Of a stretch of DNA of 15,540 nt, positions 7,239 to 14,554 are shown in pieces. The position numbers were made by a program, and so were the translations under genes. The stretch is from Candidatus Desantisbacteria bacterium CG1_02_49_89. Its GTDB lineage: Bacteria > Desantisbacteria > UBA1551. The stretch spans positions 1 through 15,540 of the forward strand of contig MNUP01000030.1 of NCBI GenBank assembly GCA_001871075.1. Reading direction: 5' to 3'. The notes below the pieces were generated by a model. It did no database searches. It had not been told where the DNA came from and saw only the letters and a program-made list of their open reading frames with translations. The stretch's first letter is position 1. Each line of letters starts with the position of its first letter.

Positions 7239-7394
7239 CTATCGTTTTATATACATCGGGCGTTTCGCCATCTTGCGGATCGAGTCCCTTTGCATTTCCC
7301 GCCGCATCTGTTCGCGCAGCTTCCTCATATCAACAAGCTGCTTCTGTTTCACCGGATCCTTTGCCGCAGGTGCCTTGTCTTTTGACTCTTCCAT
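7239..7394 (-). CDS. Small basic charged protein (51 residues), function unknown
   Basis: The frame is open further upstream (to 7508), but that extension runs through repeat sequence. The ATG at 7394 has a purine-rich site, GGGAAAGGAC, about seven bases before it, which decides the start. The product begins MEESKDKAPAAKDPVKQKQL and continues with a helix-prone, Lys/Arg/Met-rich stretch (residues about 16-45), ending RPMYIKR. It has no signal peptide, no membrane segment and no cysteine. I recognise no family. The strong basic charge could suit nucleic-acid or membrane-surface binding, but that is a guess. It sits between the two paralogous secreted proteins, 159 bases upstream of one and 216 bases downstream of the other. 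A non-coding reading remains possible. Confidence 0.5.
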   Translation of the reverse strand: MEESKDKAPAAKDPVKQKQLVDMRKLREQMRREMQRDSIRKMAKRPMYIKR

Positions 7395-7432
7395 TTTTTT
7401 GTCCTTTCCCTTTTTTATGGATAATAAATATA

Positions 7433-7478
7433 GCAAGCCTCCCTCCTTAAAAACTGGCGGGTCTGCGAAAAGGCTTGC
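7433..7478. repeat. GCAAGCCT/AGGCTTGC inverted repeat
   Basis: GCAAGCCT (7433-7440) and AGGCTTGC (7471-7478) are perfect 8-bp inverted repeats 30 bases apart, upstream of the small basic gene. The right arm continues into CCTACG, resembling the palindrome a few bases further on. Likely part of the same repeat-rich patch. Confidence 0.4.
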
Positions 7479-7508
7479 CCTACGAAATCCTAAGGTGAGG
7501 GTGTTCAA

Positions 7509-7526
7509 GGGCGGGCAAGCCCGCCC
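7509..7526. repeat. REP-like palindrome GGGCGGGC-AA-GCCCGCCC
   Basis: Perfect 8-bp arms (7509-7516 and 7519-7526) around AA, followed by CCTACG. The architecture matches the palindromes at 3205-3222 and 11808-11825. It lies between the small basic gene and the second large secreted protein. Confidence 0.65.
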
Positions 7527-7563
7527 CTACGCGTATTCGCAAGCTAAAAACATAAAATTATCA

Positions 7564-7592
7564 TAATCCGTGATAATCCGTGTGAATCCGTG
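7564..7592. repeat. Tandem AATCCGTG microrepeat
   Basis: Three near copies of AATCCGTG(A/T)(T/G) occupy 7564-7592, immediately downstream of the second large secreted gene. A related word (ATCCGTGCTAATTCGTGG on the minus strand) lies at the other end of that gene, at 11719-11749. Confidence 0.6.
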
Positions 7593-7610
7593 GTTAAAAT
7601 TCAGTGGTTT

Positions 7611-10600
7611 TTATTGAATAGTTACTGCTTCGCCTTCAAGCAGGTCGAGGATGAGGAGGTCGCCGTCTTTTTTGGAGCCGGCATTCCTGCCGGTAATTTT
7701 GGAGCCGGATTTGAGAGTTGAAAGGAATTTTGAAGGGGATATTTTTACCTGAAGGTCGCATGTGGACATAATTTTAAGTTTTCCGCTGCCCCAGTCCAGC
7801 ATAACGTTGGCGGGTTTTCCGCCCTTGAACTGGAGGCCATCCGACTTGTATTCAGTGTTGCCGATAAAGAGGGCTTTGTCTCCCTTGAAAACATAACCTG
7901 TGCCGATCATGTTCTGCGCCTGCGCGGTTTCCATTGTCCCTGTTGGGCCTGCCCTGTTGATATATTCTGAAAGGAACTGGGTCGCGTGCGCGATCGGTTT
8001 CCTGTGCCCGAAAGGAGTGCCGTCATAGTAGAAGAACCCGAACCTTTCCTCGTAGAAATTGTCGTCCCCGCGCCAGGCATTGGGATTGTCGTTCAGCATC
8101 CACTTGTAACTTCCTTCATACCCCCTGCTAAGCGGGTAAAGGTAATGGATCATTTCACCCACGGCTGAAGAGTAGAAATCCAGGTATCTTGAACCCATCA
8201 TAATGCCGTTCGAATACCCGAACTCACCGAAGCTGACAGGTTTTTCAGGCCATACAGCCGCTATACGGTCAAACGTAGTTATGTTCTGAATGACCGAATC
8301 GTATGAGAAAGGCCTTACGTAAACATGGTGCGAGATAAAATCCAGCTCAGAAGCGCACGGGAACGCGGAGAACGGAGTATTGAACCCGACTGTGACCAGG
8401 TGGTTCTTGTCAACCTCCCTTATCGCATCCTTGTTAAGCTTAATCCAGATACGGAAGCTCTCGTCACCCGCTTTCACGACTTCATCGTCCAGCATCGGGA
8501 CTTTGTTATCCTTCAGCTTGGGGAAGGTGGTCCACTCGCCCAGGTTCTCGCCTACGTATATACCGAACTTATTGACTCCGTCCTGAATGTCCGTAATAGG
8601 AAGTTTTATACCCGCCGGATATTTTTCGGCAATAATAGCGGGAAGCCACGGCTCGTTCTGGATGTCGTAACCGAGCACCATTGGTTCGTCCTTAAGGTGG
8701 GCGCATAGCTTCCTGATGCACTCCTGCGATTTTTCCATCTGCCCGTAGCGTGCAAGGTGCACGAGCAGGTGTATGTCATAGCGCCTCGCGAATGTAAGCA
8801 TAATATCGATCTTGTGGAAATCGTCCTTCATAATGTCGTCAGCAAGCTTATAAAGGAAGAGCCTGAAGGTATTTATCCCTGCCTCGTGCGCCTTCCTGAA
8901 ATCCAGCTCCATCTTGACCGGGTCAAAATATTCCTTCCACTCGTTCCAGCACCTGTCAAACCAGCCGTGGTAGTTCGAGCCGATGCAGAAGAACCTTTTT
9001 CCGTCAGGATAAACCAGGTGTTTTTTGTCAGCGCTTACTTTCATGAAACCTTGTTGCACTGGCGGCATCGGCGCGACATCAAACATATGTTCGGCGATAT
9101 CGGATACACCCTTGCCGCTCTCTCTCAATACCACCCTCAGCATATAGCTTCCCGCGTCCATAGGGGTAACCCAGCCGCATTCAACTGCCTGGTTCTTTCC
9201 GGGCTCAAGCCCGATTTCAAATGCTTTACTGAATACAGTTTTGCCGTCCTTCACAACGCTTATCTCAGCATTCGCCTGTTTTGCCGCAGATCCAAGGTTG
9301 CATACCCGTGCAGAAAACAAGGCTTCTTTACCCGGTTCGTAAGTAAGCCGGCCCGGACTTATGCTTCCCAAAAACAAACCATTTTTCATCGCTCCGATTA
9401 TTTTTGAAAGCGCGGGAATGAAGGACGGGTCCTTGTAAAACCCGGGATCCTTTATCCCGAAACAGGCAATGACCGAGTTTTTCATAGCCTTGCTGTAATT
9501 TACAAGCATAGACGCGATAGCGCCCTTGTATCTGCCATATTTATCATAGGCGTTGATAAGCGGCACGTACCTGCCGCCTGTCTGGTTCGGATACGCAATG
9601 GCAAAATCCCCGCCTGTTACGCCCGCAAGGTTAAGCCCGGATTCAAGCAGCGCCTGCGCGGAATTTATTTCCGCCTTCGCGACATCATTAATAACATAGG
9701 CGCTGTAGGCGTCGTTGAAAACAGGGACCTTCATCCTCGCGGTAAGGTCCATTTTCGGGTAGGGATTCTTCGCAATGCCCACCTCGTCTATCCAGATCTC
9801 GTGCTGGCCGCCCTCCACCGAAGTGTGAGAATACGCAAGCCCGATGCTGATAATGGACGCGTTCTCGAGTTTCACCGCGTCGCCCTTGCCGCCCCTTCCC
9901 TTGCTGGTATTATCCTTCCAGTACGCGAAGGCCTCGGGCAGGAGGCAGTAGTGTTTCCATTCGGTTCCCATGTTAACCGTGGCGATCCAGCGCGAACCGT
10001 CCCGCTCCCCGATCTCCACGGCGATCTGTTTTGTCCTCTGAGACCCTTTTGCCCAAAAGCAGACAAGGTCCTGGCCTTCGGATATGGAGCCGTCTATGCC
10101 GGCGCTCCAGTTGTCCCACCCGGTAAGTCCGGGTATGAATATTTTAGCTCCTTTGCCCTTGTATCCCTTGTCGGCCTCCAGGCTTCCCGGGGTTGAAACG
10201 TCGTTAGTTGCCCTGCGCCACCCCGAAGGCTCGTCCTCAAAATCAAAAAGCATGTTCTGGGGCTGGACCGATGAGATCGTTTCCTCTATCTGGGACTTTG
10301 TCATCCACTTGCCGTTAAAATTCCAGACAAGCTCTTTGAACGCGTACCCTCCAAGCGTCACGAGGTCGCCGCCCCTGGTCAAAAACCTCAGCAGGGAAGC
10401 GGAAGCGGAAGCCGGAAAATAATCCGCACCTCCGGCAATTACCAGGCAGTCAAAATTCTCTATATTAAGTATGGAGCTATTCCGTATTTTCTCGCTGTCA
10501 AGCACTGTCACGCCGAAACCGGATCCGCGCAGGCCCGTAACAACAGCGTCCGCAATGCCTGTTCCATCCATTCCGGGAAGGCTGTCCCTGAACACCGCGA

Positions 10601-11678
10601 TGCTCCCGTTCTTCCCTTTTTCCACGTCAGGTTTCCCTCCGGGCATACCGCTCATCTCCTTTCCGGTTATCGGTATCGGCTCTGAAAACTGTATGGGCGC
10701 GAGCGGTTGCTGCCAGTCCTGCCCGAGCCAGGCGGCGATCACCACCTGCCCGGTTGAAAGGACCGGAGCAGTAAAAGAAAAAGTCGCCTTTCCTTTTCCT
10801 TTAACTTCCGGCGACTCTGATTTCAGAACGTTGTTGGACATATCCTTCATTTCGCAGTTCAGCCTTGCTTTTCCGGCTGAGGAAGGAATGCTGTATTCCA
10901 CTGTTGTCATAAATTCCTTTCCTTCCACCACCTCGCCTGGCAGGTCTGCGATGGCGCAGGTTGCTTCCTTGCCGGGAGGCTCCCCGGATTCCTTAACTTC
11001 GGATTTCGAAAAAATCTCTAATTTTGACACTGATTCGACACTGATCTTACTGGTTTCTTCAGACTTGGAAGCTTCCTTCTTTTCTTCCTTCGGCTGGGGC
11101 GCTGATCTTTTCTCCACAACAGGGATAGGATCCGAGAATTTTATGGGGGCAACCGGGTTCTGCCAGTCTGTGCCGGCCCAGCAAGCCATGACTATTGCCT
11201 CCATCTGGTCCATTTTCGGCGCTACAAAAGTAAGGGTTTTCTCGCCCTTGCCCTTTACCCTCGGGGACTGGGCTTTCAGGACATTGACGCTGTCCTTGTC
11301 CTTCATCTCGCACTGCAGGATCTGCTGGCCCGCGTCCTCGGGAATGTCGTATGAAACCGTGACCTCGAACTTCTCGCCTTCGCCCACCTCGGACGGCAGC
11401 TTTGTGAATTCACAGGAAGCGTCTTCAGCCCAGCAAACCGTAGAAAGTGCCCACCCTGCGCAAAGGCAGGGCGAGGTCTCGCCCCGATATTGATCGGGGC
11501 GGATAAGGTGTAAGGTGTAAGGCAGGCAGAAACTAAAAGTTAAAACCAAAGGAATCACCACGGAGGCACGGAGTCCCCTACAGCTCCGGAATAAAATCGG
11601 AGCTAAACGCAGGGACCTTCGGGTCAGAACGGAGTTAATGACCCTACGGCACGGAGAAAACACAGGTCTTTTCTTCAA
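7611..11678 (-). CDS. Secreted multidomain glycosidase with GH5-like catalytic barrel (start uncertain)
   Basis: Predicted exported endo-acting glycan hydrolase. The frame is open to 11732 (GTG), but that end is microrepeat. I prefer the TTG at 11678, which has GAGG five bases upstream and gives MKKRPVF, 1355 residues. Domains by that numbering: degraded signal region (1-87); two copies of a beta-sandwich (88-187 and 239-337; both hold NCEMKD-like and WQ(N/Q)P(V/L)API motifs) joined by a Lys/Glu/Ser linker; Rossmann-like domain (357-445); jelly-roll sugar-binding-like domain (477-640); beta-sandwich (765-870); TIM barrel (878-1240); short beta tail. DIQNEPW places the acid/base at E1009, ISHHVY supplies the usual active-site His/Tyr, and SFGEFG gives the nucleophile E1152, all GH5-like. 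Everything before the barrel parallels the protein at 3123-7079. Palindromes interrupt the signal region and the tail in frame, so export efficiency is uncertain. Confidence 0.8.
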   Translation of the reverse strand: MKKRPVFSPCRRVINSVLTRRSLRLAPILFRSCRGLRASVVIPLVLTFSFCLPYTLHLIRPDQYRGETSPCLCAGWALSTVCWAEDASCEFTKLPSEVGEGEKFEVTVSYDIPEDAGQQILQCEMKDKDSVNVLKAQSPRVKGKGEKTLTFVAPKMDQMEAIVMACWAGTDWQNPVAPIKFSDPIPVVEKRSAPQPKEEKKEASKSEETSKISVESVSKLEIFSKSEVKESGEPPGKEATCAIADLPGEVVEGKEFMTTVEYSIPSSAGKARLNCEMKDMSNNVLKSESPEVKGKGKATFSFTAPVLSTGQVVIAAWLGQDWQQPLAPIQFSEPIPITGKEMSGMPGGKPDVEKGKNGSIAVFRDSLPGMDGTGIADAVVTGLRGSGFGVTVLDSEKIRNSSILNIENFDCLVIAGGADYFPASASASLLRFLTRGGDLVTLGGYAFKELVWNFNGKWMTKSQIEETISSVQPQNMLFDFEDEPSGWRRATNDVSTPGSLEADKGYKGKGAKIFIPGLTGWDNWSAGIDGSISEGQDLVCFWAKGSQRTKQIAVEIGERDGSRWIATVNMGTEWKHYCLLPEAFAYWKDNTSKGRGGKGDAVKLENASIISIGLAYSHTSVEGGQHEIWIDEVGIAKNPYPKMDLTARMKVPVFNDAYSAYVINDVAKAEINSAQALLESGLNLAGVTGGDFAIAYPNQTGGRYVPLINAYDKYGRYKGAIASMLVNYSKAMKNSVIACFGIKDPGFYKDPSFIPALSKIIGAMKNGLFLGSISPGRLTYEPGKEALFSARVCNLGSAAKQANAEISVVKDGKTVFSKAFEIGLEPGKNQAVECGWVTPMDAGSYMLRVVLRESGKGVSDIAEHMFDVAPMPPVQQGFMKVSADKKHLVYPDGKRFFCIGSNYHGWFDRCWNEWKEYFDPVKMELDFRKAHEAGINTFRLFLYKLADDIMKDDFHKIDIMLTFARRYDIHLLVHLARYGQMEKSQECIRKLCAHLKDEPMVLGYDIQNEPWLPAIIAEKYPAGIKLPITDIQDGVNKFGIYVGENLGEWTTFPKLKDNKVPMLDDEVVKAGDESFRIWIKLNKDAIREVDKNHLVTVGFNTPFSAFPCASELDFISHHVYVRPFSYDSVIQNITTFDRIAAVWPEKPVSFGEFGYSNGIMMGSRYLDFYSSAVGEMIHYLYPLSRGYEGSYKWMLNDNPNAWRGDDNFYEERFGFFYYDGTPFGHRKPIAHATQFLSEYINRAGPTGTMETAQAQNMIGTGYVFKGDKALFIGNTEYKSDGLQFKGGKPANVMLDWGSGKLKIMSTCDLQVKISPSKFLSTLKSGSKITGRNAGSKKDGDLLILDLLEGEAVTIQ
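7670..7708. repeat. In-frame CCGGC palindrome with 12-bp flanking direct repeats
   Basis: TTTTGGAGCCGG occurs at 7670-7681 and again at 7697-7708. Between and overlapping them, CCGGC-ATTCCT-GCCGG forms a small palindrome. The repeat period is 27 bp, nine codons, so the frame is kept: the protein reads GSKITGRNAGSK. This looks like a short insertion with target duplication near the C terminus of the GH5-like protein. Confidence 0.6.
11026..11046. repeat. Tandem GACACTGAT microrepeat in a linker
   Basis: GACACTGATTC (11026-11036) is followed directly by GACACTGATC (11037-11046). It encodes ISVESVS in the linker between the two N-terminal beta-sandwich domains, the same position type as the copies at 6540-6634 in the paralogue. 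Confidence 0.55.
11454..11500. repeat. Cluster of three overlapping hairpins inside the signal-peptide region
   Basis: CCCTGC/GCAGGG (11454-11459 with 11466-11471), GGGCGAG/CTCGCCC (11469-11475 with 11478-11484) and GCCCCGAT/ATCGGGGC (11481-11488 with 11493-11500) form consecutive, overlapping stems. On the coding strand they encode about 20 residues (IRPDQYRGETSPCLCAGW) lying between FCLPYTLH and STVCWAEDA. The paralogue at 7079 has FCLPYTLHVTPYTVCWAEDA without that stretch, so it is an in-frame insertion. Confidence 0.7.
11565..11656. repeat. 9-bp direct repeats flanking dual-hairpin element copy A
   Basis: GGCACGGAG occurs at 11565-11573 and 11648-11656, exactly bracketing copy A of the two-hairpin element. 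The interval between them is 74 bases, against 73 bases between the repeats around copy B. This suits target-site duplication, although the word is part of a common microrepeat (CTCCGTGCCTCCGTGG). Confidence 0.5.
11576..11644 (-). repeat. Two-hairpin element, copy A
   Basis: Read on the minus strand: hairpin 1 is GGGTCA with TGACCC (11644-11639 and 11626-11621); hairpin 2 has outer stem CCCTGC with GTAGGG (11614-11609 and 11581-11576, one G-T wobble) and inner stem AGCTCCG with CGGAGCT (11604-11598 and 11588-11582). Relative to copy B, pairs G-C/A-T, C-G/T-A and C-G/T-A change on both sides. It lies at the 5' end of the GH5-like gene and the reading frame passes through it. Confidence 0.75.
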
Positions 11679-11687
11679 AGTTACCTC
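11679..11687 (-). promoter_or_regulatory. Candidate ribosome binding site for the GH5-like gene
   Basis: GAGGTAAC reads leftwards just before a TTG codon at 11678, with GAGG five bases from it. The longer GTG start at 11732 has no such site. This is the main reason for the chosen start; it still requires the two-hairpin element to be translated. Confidence 0.4.
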
Positions 11688-11718
11688 ACAAAAATTACTT
11701 TTTAAACTACTTTTGCAA

Positions 11719-11749
11719 CCACGAATTAGCACGGATTTCCACGAATTTC
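11719..11749. repeat. CCACGAATT/CACGGATT microrepeat
   Basis: CCACGAATTAG, CACGGATTT and CCACGAATTT follow one another here, a degenerate tandem. The longest open frame of the GH5-like gene would begin inside it, which speaks against that start. Confidence 0.55.
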
Positions 11750-11807
11750 AAGCTTGTAAGCTTTGTAAACTACACTTGAAACCAAAGGTGAACACGGGTT
11801 AGATACA

Positions 11808-11825
11808 TCAGGGCTGAAGCCCTGA
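11808..11825. repeat. REP-like palindrome TCAGGGCT-GA-AGCCCTGA
   Basis: Perfect 8-bp arms (11808-11815 and 11818-11825) around GA, sharing the GGGCTRAAGCCC core with the palindrome at 3205-3222. It sits between the ligase stop and the GH5-like gene. No T-run follows, so it is not called a terminator. Confidence 0.65.
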
Positions 11826-11896
11826 GTTACAGTAAATTCCTTGCTGTTGATTCATAACTCATAATTGATTTTGCCCGCTATGGTCTATGGACTGCG

Positions 11897-14308
11897 CTAC
11901 TCCCACTTCACCACCCTGCCTTCCTTCACCCATTGCAGGCGCATCGCGGCGTCGCCGTTACCTGGATCCACCCTCAGCACGGATTCGTAATACGTAGCGG
12001 CTTCAGGAAGCTTGCCCAGCCTGTAGTAGATATTACCGATATTAAGGTCCGCTGCGGGATAATAGGGGCTCAAGAACTCATCAAGATACTTTTTTGTAGA
12101 CTGCCTGGCTACCGTGGCGCACCTGAAAGCCCACAGTGCTTTTTCCCATTCCTTCTTCGCGGAATAGCAAACGCCCAGCATGAAAAAACCCACGTCGTTG
12201 GACCAGTCATACTTTACAGTCGTCTCGAACTCCTTAAGAGCCTCGTCGATCCTGCCCAAGTTGTAATACGTGATACCGAAATTATAATGAATCTGGGTGT
12301 AATGGGGGCAGAGGCGTTCTATCGACCTGTAGGTTGTCAGCGCCTCGTTCCACATTTTTTTCTGGGCGTAAATGTAGGCGAGTTTGTACGGGACTTCAAT
12401 ATTGGTAGGCTCGTATTTAAGGGCTTTGTTGTAAGTCTGGATGGACATATCCCATTCCTGAGGCGCGTCCCTGCGAAGATTGCCATTCCTAAGGTTTATA
12501 TCGGCAAGGAAAGGATAGATCACCTGTACGCAAAGGAAAATGAGCAGAACAACCGAGCCGATATAAGCAAGCACCCTGATCTCAGGGCTCAGCAGTTTCT
12601 TCTTCTCCTGCGCAGCCCTCTGCTGCGGCTGGGGCGGCGCCTGGGGTTTCGCCTTCTGTTTCTGCTGCTCCTGGGGTTTATTCTTCATCTGCGCCGCAAC
12701 AGGCGTTATTCCGTTCAGGTCAGTGCGGTCAGGCAGCCTTGAAACAACGATACCCAAGGCAAGCGTAAGCCAGAAGAACGGGGCGCAGGAGGTCCATCGC
12801 AGGTTGACGCTTCCCAAATTCTCAAAAAGTATCGCGAAAACACCGGTCATCAGCCCGAAAAGAAGGTTCTGTTTCCACCGGTCAGGGGTATGCAGGGGGC
12901 CTGATCTTTTCATAAAAAAGACCCACGCGATCCACAGAAATAATATAATGCCTACCGCGCCCTGTTCTGAGAGTATCTCAAAATATTCGCCGTGCGCGTG
13001 CTCTGTGTTGTGGCTGACGGTCTTGAACCTGTAGAAAGGAGGCCTGTGAGGGGGGAACGCCTGCCTGTATGTGCCCAGGCCCTGGCCGAAGACCCAGGTG
13101 AACGGCCTTTCAAGGAACATTCTCCAGGCGCCTGTCCATATCAGCACACGCACGCCCGCTGTCCCTAATATTTTACTGCGGTAGATATGCGCCTTTGACA
13201 GAAGCTCGCGGTTGCCGCCGTCCTCGAGCCACTCCGGAGGCGGGTATTGCGGAAACGGTTTCACGTATGTTATGAACTCGGGTGCTTCCTTAATCAGATC
13301 GACACCGAATGTAAGCGTGGTTACCATCCTGTCACGGAGAGGGCGCAGAGGTTTGGCTGTGAAAAAGATCAAGACGCCTACGCAAAGCGCCGCAAGAGCT
13401 ATCAAGGACGCCCGGATAACGGTCTTGTTCTTCAGGACATTCTTGAACCCCGTTACATAAACCTTAAGGAAAACAAGGTAAACAAACGCGAGGGGTATTG
13501 CAGCTAACCCGCCGCGCGTTAACGTATAGAACAGCCCCATGAGCTGAAGGACGGTGAGGATCACGTAAGAAACACGGTTGATGGTGGATTTTGTGGCGAA
13601 TATAAGCCCGGCCCCTATCGGTATCGTGACGCAGAGGTACCCGCTGTAGAAATCCGGGTTCCCGAGGCTCGCGGGTATGCGCGCCTGCGAGGCCCAGGAC
13701 ACAAAATCATACCCGAAATGCTGGAATATGCCGTATACGGCAATGATCGCCGAAGTTATCATCAGCGTAGTTATTATGCGCCAGACCTGCGTCCTTTCCT
13801 TAATATTGTTTATTATTATGAAGAAAATAAGGAAGTAGGTTACGAACCTGTAAAGCTCCTCGAGGGAAACGTATTTATACTGCGATGTTACAAAAGTGAC
13901 CACGCACCAGATCCAGAATGCCATAATGGGAATGTTGATGGGGGCCTTTGCCAGGCTGAAAGAACCCTCCTCGATGATCTTCAGGAACCACATTATCGCG
14001 ATAGTGAAAACTATTATCTGCGTGAATACGGTCTTGATGAAAATCGCATCGTTCGCGCGGGTATCAAGCTGCCAGGGCACTATGGCGACCAGCAGAAGTA
14101 TCCCGGTCTCTATCACTCTTTCATAAAACAGAGCGAGCCTTGCCTTGGGGTTTACGCGCGTTTTGCTGCTTCCCAGAAAATCCACAAGCAGCGGGATGAC
14201 GAAAAGGAACGAAAGCAGGATCACCTCTATTTTGGTAGATGGACGCCAGCTGCATATCCACGTAAGAACGTAAATTATAGGCAGAACAAGCCACCAGACG
14301 AGATTCAT
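11897..14308 (-). CDS. O-antigen ligase/polymerase family membrane protein with C-terminal TPR domain (803 residues)
   Basis: Predicted inner-membrane glycan ligase or polymerase (Wzy/WaaL superfamily), acting on the periplasmic side with lipid-linked sugars. The ATG at 14308 follows AAAGGAG at six-base spacing. Residues 1-525 carry about a dozen hydrophobic segments. Family landmarks are SLGNPDFYSGYL (214-225), YTLTRGG (261-267) and, after a large loop, SHNTEHAHGEYFEILSEQG (432-450), which matches the conserved His-containing motif of the ligase domain; H433 or a nearby His is a candidate key residue. A Gln/Pro/Lys-rich linker (540-571) leads to a last membrane segment (578-600). TPR-like helices then fill 603-790 (for example YYNLGRIDEALKEFETTVKYD and YYRLGKLPEAATYYESVLRVDPGN) and would face the periplasm or bind partners. 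WaaL-like ligation versus Wzy-like polymerisation cannot be settled from sequence, nor can the substrate. Confidence 0.88.
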   Translation of the reverse strand: MNLVWWLVLPIIYVLTWICSWRPSTKIEVILLSFLFVIPLLVDFLGSSKTRVNPKARLALFYERVIETGILLLVAIVPWQLDTRANDAIFIKTVFTQIIVFTIAIMWFLKIIEEGSFSLAKAPINIPIMAFWIWCVVTFVTSQYKYVSLEELYRFVTYFLIFFIIINNIKERTQVWRIITTLMITSAIIAVYGIFQHFGYDFVSWASQARIPASLGNPDFYSGYLCVTIPIGAGLIFATKSTINRVSYVILTVLQLMGLFYTLTRGGLAAIPLAFVYLVFLKVYVTGFKNVLKNKTVIRASLIALAALCVGVLIFFTAKPLRPLRDRMVTTLTFGVDLIKEAPEFITYVKPFPQYPPPEWLEDGGNRELLSKAHIYRSKILGTAGVRVLIWTGAWRMFLERPFTWVFGQGLGTYRQAFPPHRPPFYRFKTVSHNTEHAHGEYFEILSEQGAVGIILFLWIAWVFFMKRSGPLHTPDRWKQNLLFGLMTGVFAILFENLGSVNLRWTSCAPFFWLTLALGIVVSRLPDRTDLNGITPVAAQMKNKPQEQQKQKAKPQAPPQPQQRAAQEKKKLLSPEIRVLAYIGSVVLLIFLCVQVIYPFLADINLRNGNLRRDAPQEWDMSIQTYNKALKYEPTNIEVPYKLAYIYAQKKMWNEALTTYRSIERLCPHYTQIHYNFGITYYNLGRIDEALKEFETTVKYDWSNDVGFFMLGVCYSAKKEWEKALWAFRCATVARQSTKKYLDEFLSPYYPAADLNIGNIYYRLGKLPEAATYYESVLRVDPGNGDAAMRLQWVKEGRVVKWE

Positions 14309-14324
14309 TTTTTCTCCTTTATCC

Positions 14325-14360
14325 GTCGTACGTCGCCCTGGCGGGTCGTACGTCGTACGT
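14325..14360. repeat. GTCGTACGTCG microrepeat upstream of the ligase gene
   Basis: GTCGTACGTCG (14325-14335) recurs at 14345-14355 and extends as TACGT to 14360; GCCCTGGCGG lies between. It sits in the 5' leader, about 17 bases from the ligase start. The remaining leader up to 14554 is AT-rich with weak promoter-like words only. Confidence 0.55.
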
Positions 14361-14554
14361 AAAAACTTGGATTTTTATATACGATTGAAACATCCAACGC
14401 ATAATGTTATTTAGCTCTTATTACATGTTATAAGCTTATGCGGTATTTATTTCGCAATAGTTTTACAGGCAAGGATCTTTAAAAATATCCTTAAGTAGTT
14501 GCCATAGGCTATACACTATAAGCCATAAGCAATATTTTCACATTCAGCTTTTAG

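Noticed and set aside
7395-7508. N-terminal extension of the small basic protein (89 codons in total)
   Set aside because: The extra codons run through repeat sequence, and the internal ATG at 7394 has the better ribosome binding site.
8757-9407. Plus-strand open frame of 216 codons
   Set aside because: Antisense to the well-supported GH5-like protein, with no motif of its own.
10471-11493. Plus-strand open frame of 340 codons
   Set aside because: Antisense to the two beta-sandwich domains and linker of the GH5-like protein. The Ser/Phe/Pro-rich product mirrors the Lys/Glu/Gly-rich sense strand.
11679-11732. GTG start at 11732 for the GH5-like gene
   Set aside because: It lies inside a CCACGAATT microrepeat and has no ribosome binding site; the TTG at 11678 is better placed. 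Neither is proven.
13718-14362. Long open frame on the plus strand (214 codons)
   Set aside because: It lies opposite the membrane-spanning part of the ligase gene, has no recognisable domain, and its composition is that of an antisense shadow.
14361-14554. Promoter of the ligase gene
   Set aside because: Several AT-rich words resemble -10 boxes, but none has a convincing -35 partner at proper spacing, so I make no call.
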